DNA of 22,320 bases from Armatimonadota bacterium. Lineage in GTDB: Bacteria > Armatimonadota > SYMT01. Shown here piece after piece: positions 6,870 to 14,896 of this stretch. The DNA lies in NCBI GenBank assembly GCA_020696885.1, contig JAJFMS010000002.1, positions 1-22,320 of the forward strand, given 5' to 3'. Made by a program: the position numbers and the translations under genes. Numbering within the stretch: position 1 is the stretch's first letter; each line of letters starts with the position of its first letter. Under the pieces are notes generated by a model. The model was not told where the DNA came from, ran no database searches, and saw nothing but the letters and a program-made list of their open reading frames with translations.

Positions 6870-7760
6870 ATGTCAACGATTGAGCTACCTCCCGGACCGG
6901 CACTCCCGGCAGCCCTGGCGGGACGCGCCCCGTCCCCCCTGCCGGTGCTGGAGATTGAACCGGCCGGCTCCTGGCCAGGGCTGAACCTGCGCGAGCTGTG
7001 GGCCTACCGGGGCCTGTTCCTGTTCCTCACTTGGCGGGACGTGAAGGTCCGCTACGCCCAGACCGTGCTGGGCGCGGCCTGGGCGGTGCTGCAGCCGATC
7101 CTACCGATGCTGGTGTTCACGGTCATCTTCGGGCAGTTTGCGAAGATGCCCACCGGCGGCGTGCCGTATGCGGTCTTCTCACTGGCAGCGCTGGTGCCGT
7201 GGACGTACTTCTCCAACGCTCTCTCCGGCGCCAGCAGCAGCCTGATCGGCAGCTCCAACCTGATCACCAAGGTGTACTTCCCGCGGCTGGTGATCCCCTA
7301 TGCGCCGGTGCTGGCCGGCCTGCTGGACTTCGTCATCGCCCTGGTGATCTTGCTGGGGATGATGCTGGCGTTCCGAATCGTCCCCGCGGTGGAAGCGCTC
7401 TGGATGGTGCCGCTGCTGGTGGTGGGGATGATGATGACCGCGGCGGGCGTGGGCTGCTGGCTGGCCGCGCTCAACGTGCAGTACCGGGACGTCAAGTACG
7501 TGACGCCCCTGCTCATCCAGGTGTGGATGTACGGCTCCCCGATCGTGTATCCGCTCTCCCTCGTGCCGGAGCGGTTCCGGCCGTTCTACGCGCTGAACCC
7601 GATGGCGGGCATCATCGAAGGCTTCCGTTCGTCACTCCTGGGAACCCGCAGCGTGGAGCCGTGGATCGTCGCCGTCTCCCTGGCCATGGCTGCGGTGCTC
7701 TGGATCTCCGGCACCCTCTACTTCCGCCGCACCGAGGCGGTCTTCGCCGACGTCGCGTAG
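6870..7760 (+). CDS. wzm: ABC-2 type polysaccharide exporter permease (Wzm/TagG/KpsM-like)
   Basis: 296 residues. An N-terminal cytoplasmic stretch of about 45 residues leads into LWAYRGLFLFLTWRDVKVRY, the interfacial helix typical of O-antigen/teichoic acid export permeases. Several membrane segments follow (around 75-95, 105-130, 148-170, 178-200, 210-230 and 260-280), together with the family stretch VYFPRLVIPYAPVLAGL and the ALNPMAGIIEGFR motif near the end. It forms the channel through which a lipid-linked glycan crosses the inner membrane, powered by the next gene. It starts 12 bases after the glycosyltransferase and ends 14 bases before the ATPase, so it is almost certainly in the same transcript. 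The Shine-Dalgarno is weak, suggesting coupling to upstream translation. Confidence 0.93.
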   Translation: MSTIELPPGPALPAALAGRAPSPLPVLEIEPAGSWPGLNLRELWAYRGLFLFLTWRDVKVRYAQTVLGAAWAVLQPILPMLVFTVIFGQFAKMPTGGVPYAVFSLAALVPWTYFSNALSGASSSLIGSSNLITKVYFPRLVIPYAPVLAGLLDFVIALVILLGMMLAFRIVPAVEALWMVPLLVVGMMMTAAGVGCWLAALNVQYRDVKYVTPLLIQVWMYGSPIVYPLSLVPERFRPFYALNPMAGIIEGFRSSLLGTRSVEPWIVAVSLAMAAVLWISGTLYFRRTEAVFADVA

Positions 7761-7774
7761 GCGGCAAATCAACT

Positions 7775-9073
<1,299 letters not shown>

Positions 9074-9162
9074 GGTGAGAGTGACGAGGTGCGAGGTTCG
9101 AGTGGGGAGCCGGGACCGGAACACCGCGGAGCCCCAGCACGTGGGCCGAGAACCCCCCCCTG

Positions 9163-9185
9163 CCCCCCCCCTTGGTAAGGGGGGG
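9163..9185. repeat. C-tract/G-tract hairpin in the wzt-acetyltransferase gap
   Basis: CCCCCCCTT (9165-9173) and AAGGGGGGG (9177-9185) are perfect arms around GGT. A further C-run lies at 9153-9160. Such CCCCTTGG-AAGGGG dyads occur as dispersed intergenic repeats in several environmental phyla, from memory. It is not an intrinsic terminator, having no T-run. Confidence 0.55.
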
Positions 9186-9189
9186 AGAC

Positions 9190-9257
9190 CGAACACCGAA
9201 CACCGAACATCCAACACCGAACACCCAACATCCAACACCGAACACCCAACACCCAAC
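9190..9257 (+). repeat. Degenerate heptad tandem repeat (GAACACC/CAACACC type)
   Basis: About nine successive 7-8 base units of the form (G/C)AACA(C/T)C, mixing GAACACC, CCAACACC and CCAACATC versions, run up to the base before the acetyltransferase ATG at 9259. On the plus-strand transcript this gives an unstructured, G-poor leader without any Shine-Dalgarno. Strand composition is strongly asymmetric (almost no T or G). Confidence 0.8.
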
Positions 9258-9258
9258 C

Positions 9259-10152
9259 ATGCTCTCCCAGATCACCAAGGCGATTGAGTGGCGTTCCGAG
9301 CAATTGCGGCGACGGCTGCGGCACGCGCGGCGGAGCCGCGTGCGGTTGACGGAGGCCGATGTGCTTTCGTGCCTGCGAGCCCTCGGCCCGGTTCCTTCTG
9401 CCGGGGTGATGGTCCACAGCTCCCTCTCCGCGTGCGGAAGCATCGAAGGGGGCGCGGACTCCGTGGTGCGCGCGCTTCGCACCTGGGTGGGGGACGGGAC
9501 GCTGGCGATGCCGGCTCACACCTACTGCTACCCGGACGGCACGAGCCCAGCGCCGCTCTTCGAGCTGGGGGAGACCCCCAGCGTGGTGGGCGCAATCACC
9601 GAGCAGTTCCGCCGGGAGGCGGGCGTCCTCCGCAGCCTCCACCCGAGCCACTCGCTCGCGTGCTCCGGCCCGGGTGCGCAGTCGTGGATCGCGGGGCACG
9701 AGCGGTGTGAGACGCCGTGCGGCCCGGGAACGCCGTACGAGCGACTGGTTCACGGGAACGGCGCGGTTCTGATGTTCGGCGCGCGATTGGACGCGTACAC
9801 CCTCTTTCACACCGCGGAGGATGCGGCTGCGGTGCCGTACCTCTACTACCCGGAGCCGGTGACGCTGCGCATGCGGGACGGCGCCGACCTGCGGCTGCTG
9901 ACAAGCCGGCGCCAGGACATGACCGTACCGCGGAGCTTCGCGCAGATGGACCGGTGGCTGGAAGAGCGCAGCCTGCTGCGCCGGCGCCGGCTGGGGATGG
10001 GGGAGCTGCTGTTCATCCCCCGCGCCGGAGACGCGCACGAGGCGCTGGTGGCGGCGCTCCGCCAGGATCCCCTGCTGTTGGTGGATCCCGCCGCTCGCCC
10101 ACGGTTGCACGCTGCCGGCGCGGCGAGCATCACAAGAATAGCCGCCCGGTAA
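9259..10152 (+). CDS. AAC(3)-family N-acetyltransferase
   Basis: 297 residues, about the usual length of the aminoglycoside 3-N-acetyltransferase/YokD family. Family motifs in order: VMVHSSLSACG (near 51), GDGTLAMPAHTYCYP (near 78), LRSLHPSHSLACSGPGA (near 127), CGPGTPYERL (near 155) and LDAYTLFHTAEDAA (near 178), holding the conserved catalytic-region His and Glu. The enzyme moves an acetyl group from acetyl-CoA to an amine. Its position between the Wzt exporter and an amino-sugar-type aminotransferase suggests, by inference, a sugar amine as substrate and not an antibiotic. ATG 9259 is chosen because the upstream frame is only heptad repeats. No Shine-Dalgarno is visible, so expression may be low or rely on leaderless or coupled initiation. 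Drug resistance cannot be excluded. Confidence 0.85.
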   Translation: MLSQITKAIEWRSEQLRRRLRHARRSRVRLTEADVLSCLRALGPVPSAGVMVHSSLSACGSIEGGADSVVRALRTWVGDGTLAMPAHTYCYPDGTSPAPLFELGETPSVVGAITEQFRREAGVLRSLHPSHSLACSGPGAQSWIAGHERCETPCGPGTPYERLVHGNGAVLMFGARLDAYTLFHTAEDAAAVPYLYYPEPVTLRMRDGADLRLLTSRRQDMTVPRSFAQMDRWLEERSLLRRRRLGMGELLFIPRAGDAHEALVAALRQDPLLLVDPAARPRLHAAGAASITRIAAR

Positions 10153-10237
10153 GCGCCCGGTCCTCAGGGCGAACCGGCTGGTTGCATTACCTGAACCGAT
10201 CACTGGGCAATGACGCGTACGGCGTAGCGGTGTGCTG

Positions 10238-10270
10238 GGGGTGTTGGGGTGCTGGCGGCCCCAACACTCC
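10238..10270 (+). terminator. Candidate terminator hairpin after the acetyltransferase gene
   Basis: GGGGTGTTGGGG (10238-10249) pairs with CCCCAACACTCC (10259-10270), 12 pairs with one G-U, around TGCTGGCGG. It is followed by ATTACTCC-type low-complexity sequence and not by a U-tract. It could separate the acetyltransferase from the fusion gene at 10366; the remainder of this 213-base gap shows no other feature. Confidence 0.45.
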
Positions 10271-10365
10271 ATTACTCCAGAACTCCACTACTCCGGCGGC
10301 GTTAGCACTCACTGTTCGGCTCGATAACTAAGGGCAGCACACCCTGAACGCACCGGGAGAGTGGT

Positions 10366-12933
10366 ATGGCGGGAGTTCGCAAGCTGATCGGTACGCCGCT
10401 GCGCGCGGCCAAGGGAGTCGCCAAGAAGGCGATTGGGATGATGCCGCCCCCGCCGGAGCGCCTCACCGGCCGCCTGGCCCGGGACGGCGGCAAGCCGGTG
10501 CGCGACCTGCGCTTCCGCCCGTGGCCGGAGTATCCCCGCGGCAGCAAGTCCGAATGGCTACACGGCGTGGGGCCGGTGATGGAGCGGGTGTTCCGCACCG
10601 GTGAGGAAGGCCTCCCGCAGACCCTGGCCAAGGAGTTCTGCCGCCAGTGGGCGGAGTACTGCGGCGTGCGATACGCGCTGCTCACCCCGCATGGGACGGA
10701 CGCGCTCCGCATCGCCGTAGCGGCGGCGCTGGACCACGACGGGATGGAGTACGGCGGCGAGATGATCGTTCCGAACCTCTCGTTCGTCGCCAGCAGCACG
10801 GTGGCGCTGGACCGGCGCGTGGGCGTGGCGTTGGTGGACGTAGACCCGGAGACGCTCCTCCTCGACCCGGCCCGCGTGGAAGAGGCGATTATCCCCGGCA
10901 AGACCCGCGCCATCATGGCGGTGCACCTCTTCGGCCAGACGGCGGACATGGCGGCGCTCCGAGACATCGCCCGGCGGCACTCGCTGGCGCTGATCGAGGA
11001 CGCGGCCCAGGCGCATGGGGCGGTGCATGAGCTGGGGCACGCCGGCGCTCTCGGTGATGCGGCCGGGTTCAGTTTCCAGTCTTACAAGAACCTCTCCGCG
11101 GGCGAGGGCGGCGCCTTCACCACCAACGACGCGCAGGTGTTCGAGCGGGCGTACGCCTTCCATAACGTGGGCCGGGCTCGGGTGGGTGGGCAGCGCTGGA
11201 GCCACGACAGCATCGGCTGGAACTGCCGGGCCACGGAGTACGTGGCGGCGGTGCTGCTGCACCGGCTCAAGAACCTGGAAGCCGAGCAGGCGAAGCGGTG
11301 GACCCTCTTCCAGGCGCTGCGCGGGATGCTCAAGGAAGTGGCGTGCGTGGAGCCGTTGGGGCTGGCGCCCGGCATGCAGCGACACGGCGTGCACATGTTC
11401 GGGCTGCGCTACCGGCCGGAGCTGTGCGCCGGGCTGGACCTGGACGACTTCCTGAAAGCGGTGCGCGCCGAAGGAATCCCGGTCGACCGCCTCTATAACG
11501 GGATGACCCAGGCGCAGCAGCCCGCCTTCCAGCGGCTGCGCGAGCGGCACCCGGACTACCTCCGCGTGCTCTCCACGCCGGTCTCCGACGCGGCGGTCCG
11601 GGACCTGATCTACCTCCCCCACCACCTCTTCCTCTCCGACGAGCAGGGGATGGCGGACATCGCCGGCGCCTTTGCAAAGGTGCAGGCGCACTTCGCCCCG
11701 TCCGCCCGGCCGATGCCGCGCGTGGAGCGGTCCCAGCCGGCCGCGCACGCCCCGCAGGCCACCCACACCCCGGCCGCCCCGGCGCGATCCGAGGCGAAGG
11801 AGCAGCCGATCCGGGTGGGGATCATCGGCGTGGGGATGATGGGCCGCCAGCATGCCGCAGTGATCTCCCGGATTCCCACGCTGAAGCTGGCCGCCGTGGC
11901 GGATGCCCGTGCCGAGGCCGCGCAGAGCGTGGGCGGCGAGTTCGGCTGCCGCGCCTTCCCCACCCCCGAGGCGCTGCTCCGCTCCGGAGAGATTGATGCG
12001 GTGGTCATCGCCACCCCGCACTGGCAGCACGCGGAGTTGGCCGTCTCGGCGTTCCAGGCCGGCCTGCACGTGATCTGCGAGAAGCCGCTATCGGTGACCG
12101 TGGAGCAGGCGGACGAGGTGCTGCACGCCGCCCGGAACGCTCGCGGGCTGTTCCTCTCCGTCTACCAGAACCGGTTCGAGCCGTGCTACCTGCACGCGAA
12201 GCAGCTCCTGGAGAGCGGCGAGCTCGGCGCCCCGTACCGCTGCGAGATCGTCGAGACCCAGTGGCGGACGGAAGCGTACTACCAGAACAGCCCCTGGCGT
12301 GGAACGTGGAAAGGCGAGGGCGGCGGAGTCCTGTTGAACCAGGCGCCCCACGTGCTGGACCGGTACGCGTGGCTGTGCGGAATGCCGTCCTCCCTGCTCG
12401 CCCACTGCAGTACGCGGCTGCACCGGATCGAGGTGGAAGACACCGCCACCGCGATGCTCACCCACGAGAACGGCCTGCAGGGCCACCTCCACGTGAGCAC
12501 CGCGGAGAACCCGCCCACCTCGCGGACGGTGATCTGCTGCGACCGCGGCCGGATCGCCATCGAAAACGGGCGGCTGCACGTCACCCGGCTGAAGGAATCG
12601 CTGCAGGAGCGGACCGCCACCGAAACCCGCGAGTGGGCGGCGATGGAGAGCGAGACGCGAGAGGTCCATCTCTCCCACCTGGGGTCGCTCGATGCGCTGC
12701 TGGCCGCCTACTACGACAACTTCGCGGCCGCGGTGGCCGGCACGGCCGCGGTGCTCTGCCCCGGGAGCGAGGGCCGGAACTCCGTGGAGCTGGCCAATGC
12801 GATCATTCTCAGCTCCGCTCGCGGCGCCTCCGTGAGCCTGCCGCTGGACCGCGCGGAATACACGCGGTTCATCGAGAAGCGGATCGCGCAGGGATCGGGC
12901 GCAGTCGAAACAGAGCGGCGTCTCGCGGCCTGA
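10366..12933 (+). CDS. Fused DegT/AHBA-type aminotransferase and Gfo/Idh/MocA oxidoreductase
   Basis: 855 residues joining two enzymes usually made separately. The aminotransferase (about 50-445) is a PLP fold-I sugar-type enzyme: HGTDALRIA (near 109), PNLSFVASSTVAL, the PLP-contacting DAAQAHGA (Asp212) and GFSFQSYKNLSAGEGG with the Schiff-base Lys241. A Pro/Ala-rich linker (about 446-478) follows. The oxidoreductase (about 481-845) has the Rossmann motif GIIGVGMMGRQH (near 482), a DAVVIATP strand, EKPLS (Glu572-Lys573-Pro574) and the GGGVLLNQAPHVLDRYAWL region. Known separate pairs of this kind make 3-amino sugars (WbpB/WbpE) or kanosamine-type intermediates (RifL/RifK): the dehydrogenase makes a keto sugar that the aminotransferase converts. 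Here the product is unknown. GGGAGAG lies 5 bases before ATG 10366. Last gene of the cluster. Confidence 0.9.
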   Translation: MAGVRKLIGTPLRAAKGVAKKAIGMMPPPPERLTGRLARDGGKPVRDLRFRPWPEYPRGSKSEWLHGVGPVMERVFRTGEEGLPQTLAKEFCRQWAEYCGVRYALLTPHGTDALRIAVAAALDHDGMEYGGEMIVPNLSFVASSTVALDRRVGVALVDVDPETLLLDPARVEEAIIPGKTRAIMAVHLFGQTADMAALRDIARRHSLALIEDAAQAHGAVHELGHAGALGDAAGFSFQSYKNLSAGEGGAFTTNDAQVFERAYAFHNVGRARVGGQRWSHDSIGWNCRATEYVAAVLLHRLKNLEAEQAKRWTLFQALRGMLKEVACVEPLGLAPGMQRHGVHMFGLRYRPELCAGLDLDDFLKAVRAEGIPVDRLYNGMTQAQQPAFQRLRERHPDYLRVLSTPVSDAAVRDLIYLPHHLFLSDEQGMADIAGAFAKVQAHFAPSARPMPRVERSQPAAHAPQATHTPAAPARSEAKEQPIRVGIIGVGMMGRQHAAVISRIPTLKLAAVADARAEAAQSVGGEFGCRAFPTPEALLRSGEIDAVVIATPHWQHAELAVSAFQAGLHVICEKPLSVTVEQADEVLHAARNARGLFLSVYQNRFEPCYLHAKQLLESGELGAPYRCEIVETQWRTEAYYQNSPWRGTWKGEGGGVLLNQAPHVLDRYAWLCGMPSSLLAHCSTRLHRIEVEDTATAMLTHENGLQGHLHVSTAENPPTSRTVICCDRGRIAIENGRLHVTRLKESLQERTATETREWAAMESETREVHLSHLGSLDALLAAYYDNFAAAVAGTAAVLCPGSEGRNSVELANAIILSSARGASVSLPLDRAEYTRFIEKRIAQGSGAVETERRLAA

Positions 12934-12938
12934 TGGGG

Positions 12939-13044
12939 GGAGTGTAGGAAGTGAGGAGATGAGGAGGTGCGGGGAAGCCAAGTCGGCGCTGTGCGCCGCT
13001 GCTGCCCACTCGTTACCTCCCCAACTCCTTACCTCCTACACTCC
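12939..13044. terminator. Long imperfect inverted repeat between convergent genes (likely bidirectional terminator)
   Basis: The arms at 12939-12968 and 13015-13044 match at 26 of 30 positions as reverse complements (GGAGTGTAGG/CCTACACTCC at the base). A perfect inner hairpin CGGCGC-TGT-GCGCCG lies at 12984-12998. It starts five bases after the stop of the fusion gene and ends two bases before the stop of the convergent ATP-grasp gene. There is no U-tract; the position argues for a two-way terminator. The arms are purine-rich on one side (GAGGAGATGAGGAGG), resembling the other low-complexity spacers in this window. Confidence 0.6.
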
Positions 13045-13046
13045 AC

Positions 13047-13772
13047 TCAGCCTCCCGTGATCTCCAACCAGCGGTCGGCGAGCAGGCGGGCATAAGGAAC
13101 CGGGTCGAGCCCATAGTGGCCCAGCGAATAGCCGTCGTTCACCTCGATCAGGAGCGTGCGCCCGTCGTCGGTGACGCCTACGTCGAGGGAGTAGGCTACC
13201 GGCGCGCTGGTATAAGCGGCGATCGCTGCATCCACCACCTCGAAGTCTGGAGCGTGGCGGAAACAGCCCGCATAGTGCTTGCAGCCGACCAGGCCTCCCT
13301 GGTGTACGAAACCGCGATACTCGGTGCGGAAGGATACTGCCGCAGAGCAGAAGACCGGAACGTCGTTTGGCAACCCAGCCGTCTTGATCAGATCCCGGAA
13401 CGAGTGGACGGCGTGCCCGGTGAACCGTTTCGCCTGACCACTCACCGGCTTGATGAAGTACGGGGAGACGCCGGCTTGCACCTCCTCACGCACCTTGCCG
13501 AGCGTGGAGCTCCACGTGTCCCTCCCGGCGAAGGGGGCGAGCTCCTCCGGAAGATTGGGGATCTCCGGCCACGGCACGCTCAAACGGCTCAGCGCCGTGC
13601 GAACGCTGTTGATGGAGCCGACCACCACGAGCTCGGCGAGCGGCGGCAGCGTTTCCACGGCGCCCTGTTCGAAGAAGAGGATCTCCGCGCCCAACTCCTG
13701 GAAGCCGAGCCAGGCGGCGAAGTAGTTCCGGCTGACGATTTGCTCGTTCACGCGCTCCACGGCTACTTGCAT
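13047..13772 (-). CDS. ATP-grasp protein of the R2K (DUF4343-like) type
   Basis: 241 residues. The N-terminal half (RNYFAAWLGFQELGAEILFF, then VVGSINSVRTALSRL and FAGRDTW) precedes an ATP-grasp-like C-terminal half with PYFIKPVSGQAKRFTGH (near 122), SFRTEYRGFVHQGGLVGCKH (near 167) and the terminal metal-site-like EVNDGYSLGHYGL (near 214). R2K ATP-grasps are thought to ligate amino acids or peptides to small molecules or proteins; most are uncharacterised. ATG 13772 is chosen because the conserved part begins there; an in-frame GTG at 13853 would add 27 residues with little family character. It is convergent with the polysaccharide cluster and lies 159 bases downstream of the ankyrin gene on the same strand. 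Family call is from motif memory; substrate unknown. Confidence 0.7.
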   Translation of the reverse strand: MQVAVERVNEQIVSRNYFAAWLGFQELGAEILFFEQGAVETLPPLAELVVVGSINSVRTALSRLSVPWPEIPNLPEELAPFAGRDTWSSTLGKVREEVQAGVSPYFIKPVSGQAKRFTGHAVHSFRDLIKTAGLPNDVPVFCSAAVSFRTEYRGFVHQGGLVGCKHYAGCFRHAPDFEVVDAAIAAYTSAPVAYSLDVGVTDDGRTLLIEVNDGYSLGHYGLDPVPYARLLADRWLEITGG

Positions 13773-13931
13773 GACTCCATGAAATGGGACGCCCACCAGG
13801 CACGTCAAGTAGACTGTGGGAGATGAGCCAGCCTGATCCGACGGGATTGCCACAGCGCCACGGTAGCACGATGAAGGCCAGGAGGGCGGTGGGCGCTTCG
13901 TAATGACGGTGGGGGCGGGGCGAGCCGACCA

Positions 13932-14822
13932 TCACGGTGCTGGCCACACCGGTCGATGGTGACCGCTTCCATGCGAGACACCGGCCTGTTCCAGCAGCAC
14001 CGCTACCGTGCCCAGGCCGTCGGTCCGTTCCACCGTCCGAGCGCCCAATCCCCCGGCGCTGCGAACGTGATCCAGCGCCGTCTGCCCCGCCTGGTCGCGC
14101 AGGCGGAGGTCTGCGCCTGCCTCGAGGAGTAGGGTGACGGAGCGGCTGCAGCCCTGCCGGGCGGTGTAGATCAGCGGCGTGTAGCCCCAGCAGTCGGCGG
14201 CGTTCACGTCCGCTCCGTGCCGGAGCAGGAGCGCCATCGTGTCTGCGTGAGCGCCGCGTGCCGCCCAGGAGAGGGCGGTCATCTCTGCGTCGTCCCGCGC
14301 GTGCAGGTCGATGCCCGCGGCCAGCAGCATCGCGGCGCGCTCGGTCATGCCCCAGCAGCACGCGAAGGTAAGCGCGGTATCCAGCTCCCGGTTGCGGTCG
14401 CTGATGTTGCCGCCGTGCCGCAGGAGGAGCTCCACGACCTCCCTCGCGGCGACCTTGCCCGCGAGGAAGGTGGCGGTGGCGCCCTCCGCATCGCGCACGT
14501 CCACGCGCGCGCCGTTTCGGAAGAGCAGTTCCAGCAGGACAGGCGCGTGCTCTCGACCCCACTCCGCTGCCAGGTGGAGCGGGTAGCTGCCGTCCGGGCC
14601 GGGAACGTTCGGGTCGGCGCCTCGCTCCAGAAGCAGCGGCGCCAGCGAGTAGTGGCCGTAGGCCAGCGCGGTGTGGAGCGCCGTCTCACCGGTGGGTGTA
14701 CGGGCGGCGAGGTCAGCGCCCTGCCGGATCAGCTCTTCCGCTCGCCGCAGCCGGCCGCGCTGCAGGGCGCCCACCAGCCACCGACCACGCTGTGTTCTCT
14801 GTTTGGGGGACATCGCCTCCAT
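13932..14822 (-). CDS. Ankyrin-repeat protein
   Basis: 296 residues, almost wholly ankyrin repeats, roughly seven units of about 33 residues. Clear ones include RAEELIRQGADLAARTPTG, GETALHTALAYGHYSLAPLL, GSYPLHLAAEWGREHAPVLL and the DVNAADCWGYTPLIYTARQ unit. There is no signal peptide or membrane segment, so it is likely cytoplasmic. Ankyrin repeats bind other proteins; beside an ATP-grasp ligase they might present the substrate or act as a partner, which is inference only. Two starts are possible, ATG 14822 and ATG 14813; the GGAGG lies between them, so 14813 would have a very short spacer and 14822 would contain the site. The start region is covered by a perfect 12-bp inverted repeat. It follows the metallohydrolase gene by 74 bases. 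Confidence 0.85.
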   Translation of the reverse strand: MEAMSPKQRTQRGRWLVGALQRGRLRRAEELIRQGADLAARTPTGETALHTALAYGHYSLAPLLLERGADPNVPGPDGSYPLHLAAEWGREHAPVLLELLFRNGARVDVRDAEGATATFLAGKVAAREVVELLLRHGGNISDRNRELDTALTFACCWGMTERAAMLLAAGIDLHARDDAEMTALSWAARGAHADTMALLLRHGADVNAADCWGYTPLIYTARQGCSRSVTLLLEAGADLRLRDQAGQTALDHVRSAGGLGARTVERTDGLGTVAVLLEQAGVSHGSGHHRPVWPAP

Positions 14823-14880
14823 GATCGACCGGACGTGCGGCCCTGCTCAATGCCACCGCGCCAACGCGGATCATGGAGGC
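14815..14880 (-). promoter_or_regulatory. Perfect 12-bp inverted repeat over the ankyrin gene's ribosome-binding site
   Basis: GCCTCCATGATC (14815-14826) and GATCATGGAGGC (14869-14880) are exact reverse complements around 42 bases. In the minus-strand mRNA the upstream arm can pair with the arm that holds GGAGG and the ATG at 14822. Folding would hide the start, giving possible translational control; alternatively it is a protein-binding dyad or a terminator of the upstream metallohydrolase gene. Confidence 0.5.
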
Positions 14881-14896
14881 TGCCCACCTACGCGGG

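Noticed and set aside
6998..7774. Longer wzt reading frame starting inside wzm
   Set aside because: The upstream 259 codons overlap the wzm gene in another frame and lack any family features; the ATPase begins cleanly at ATG 7775.
9190..9257. Possible CRISPR array
   Set aside because: The unit is 7-8 bases with no spacers; it is a simple tandem repeat.
10558..12069. 503-codon minus-strand frame opposite the aminotransferase fusion
   Set aside because: Shadow frame caused by high GC in codon position 3; the plus strand holds intact catalytic motifs.
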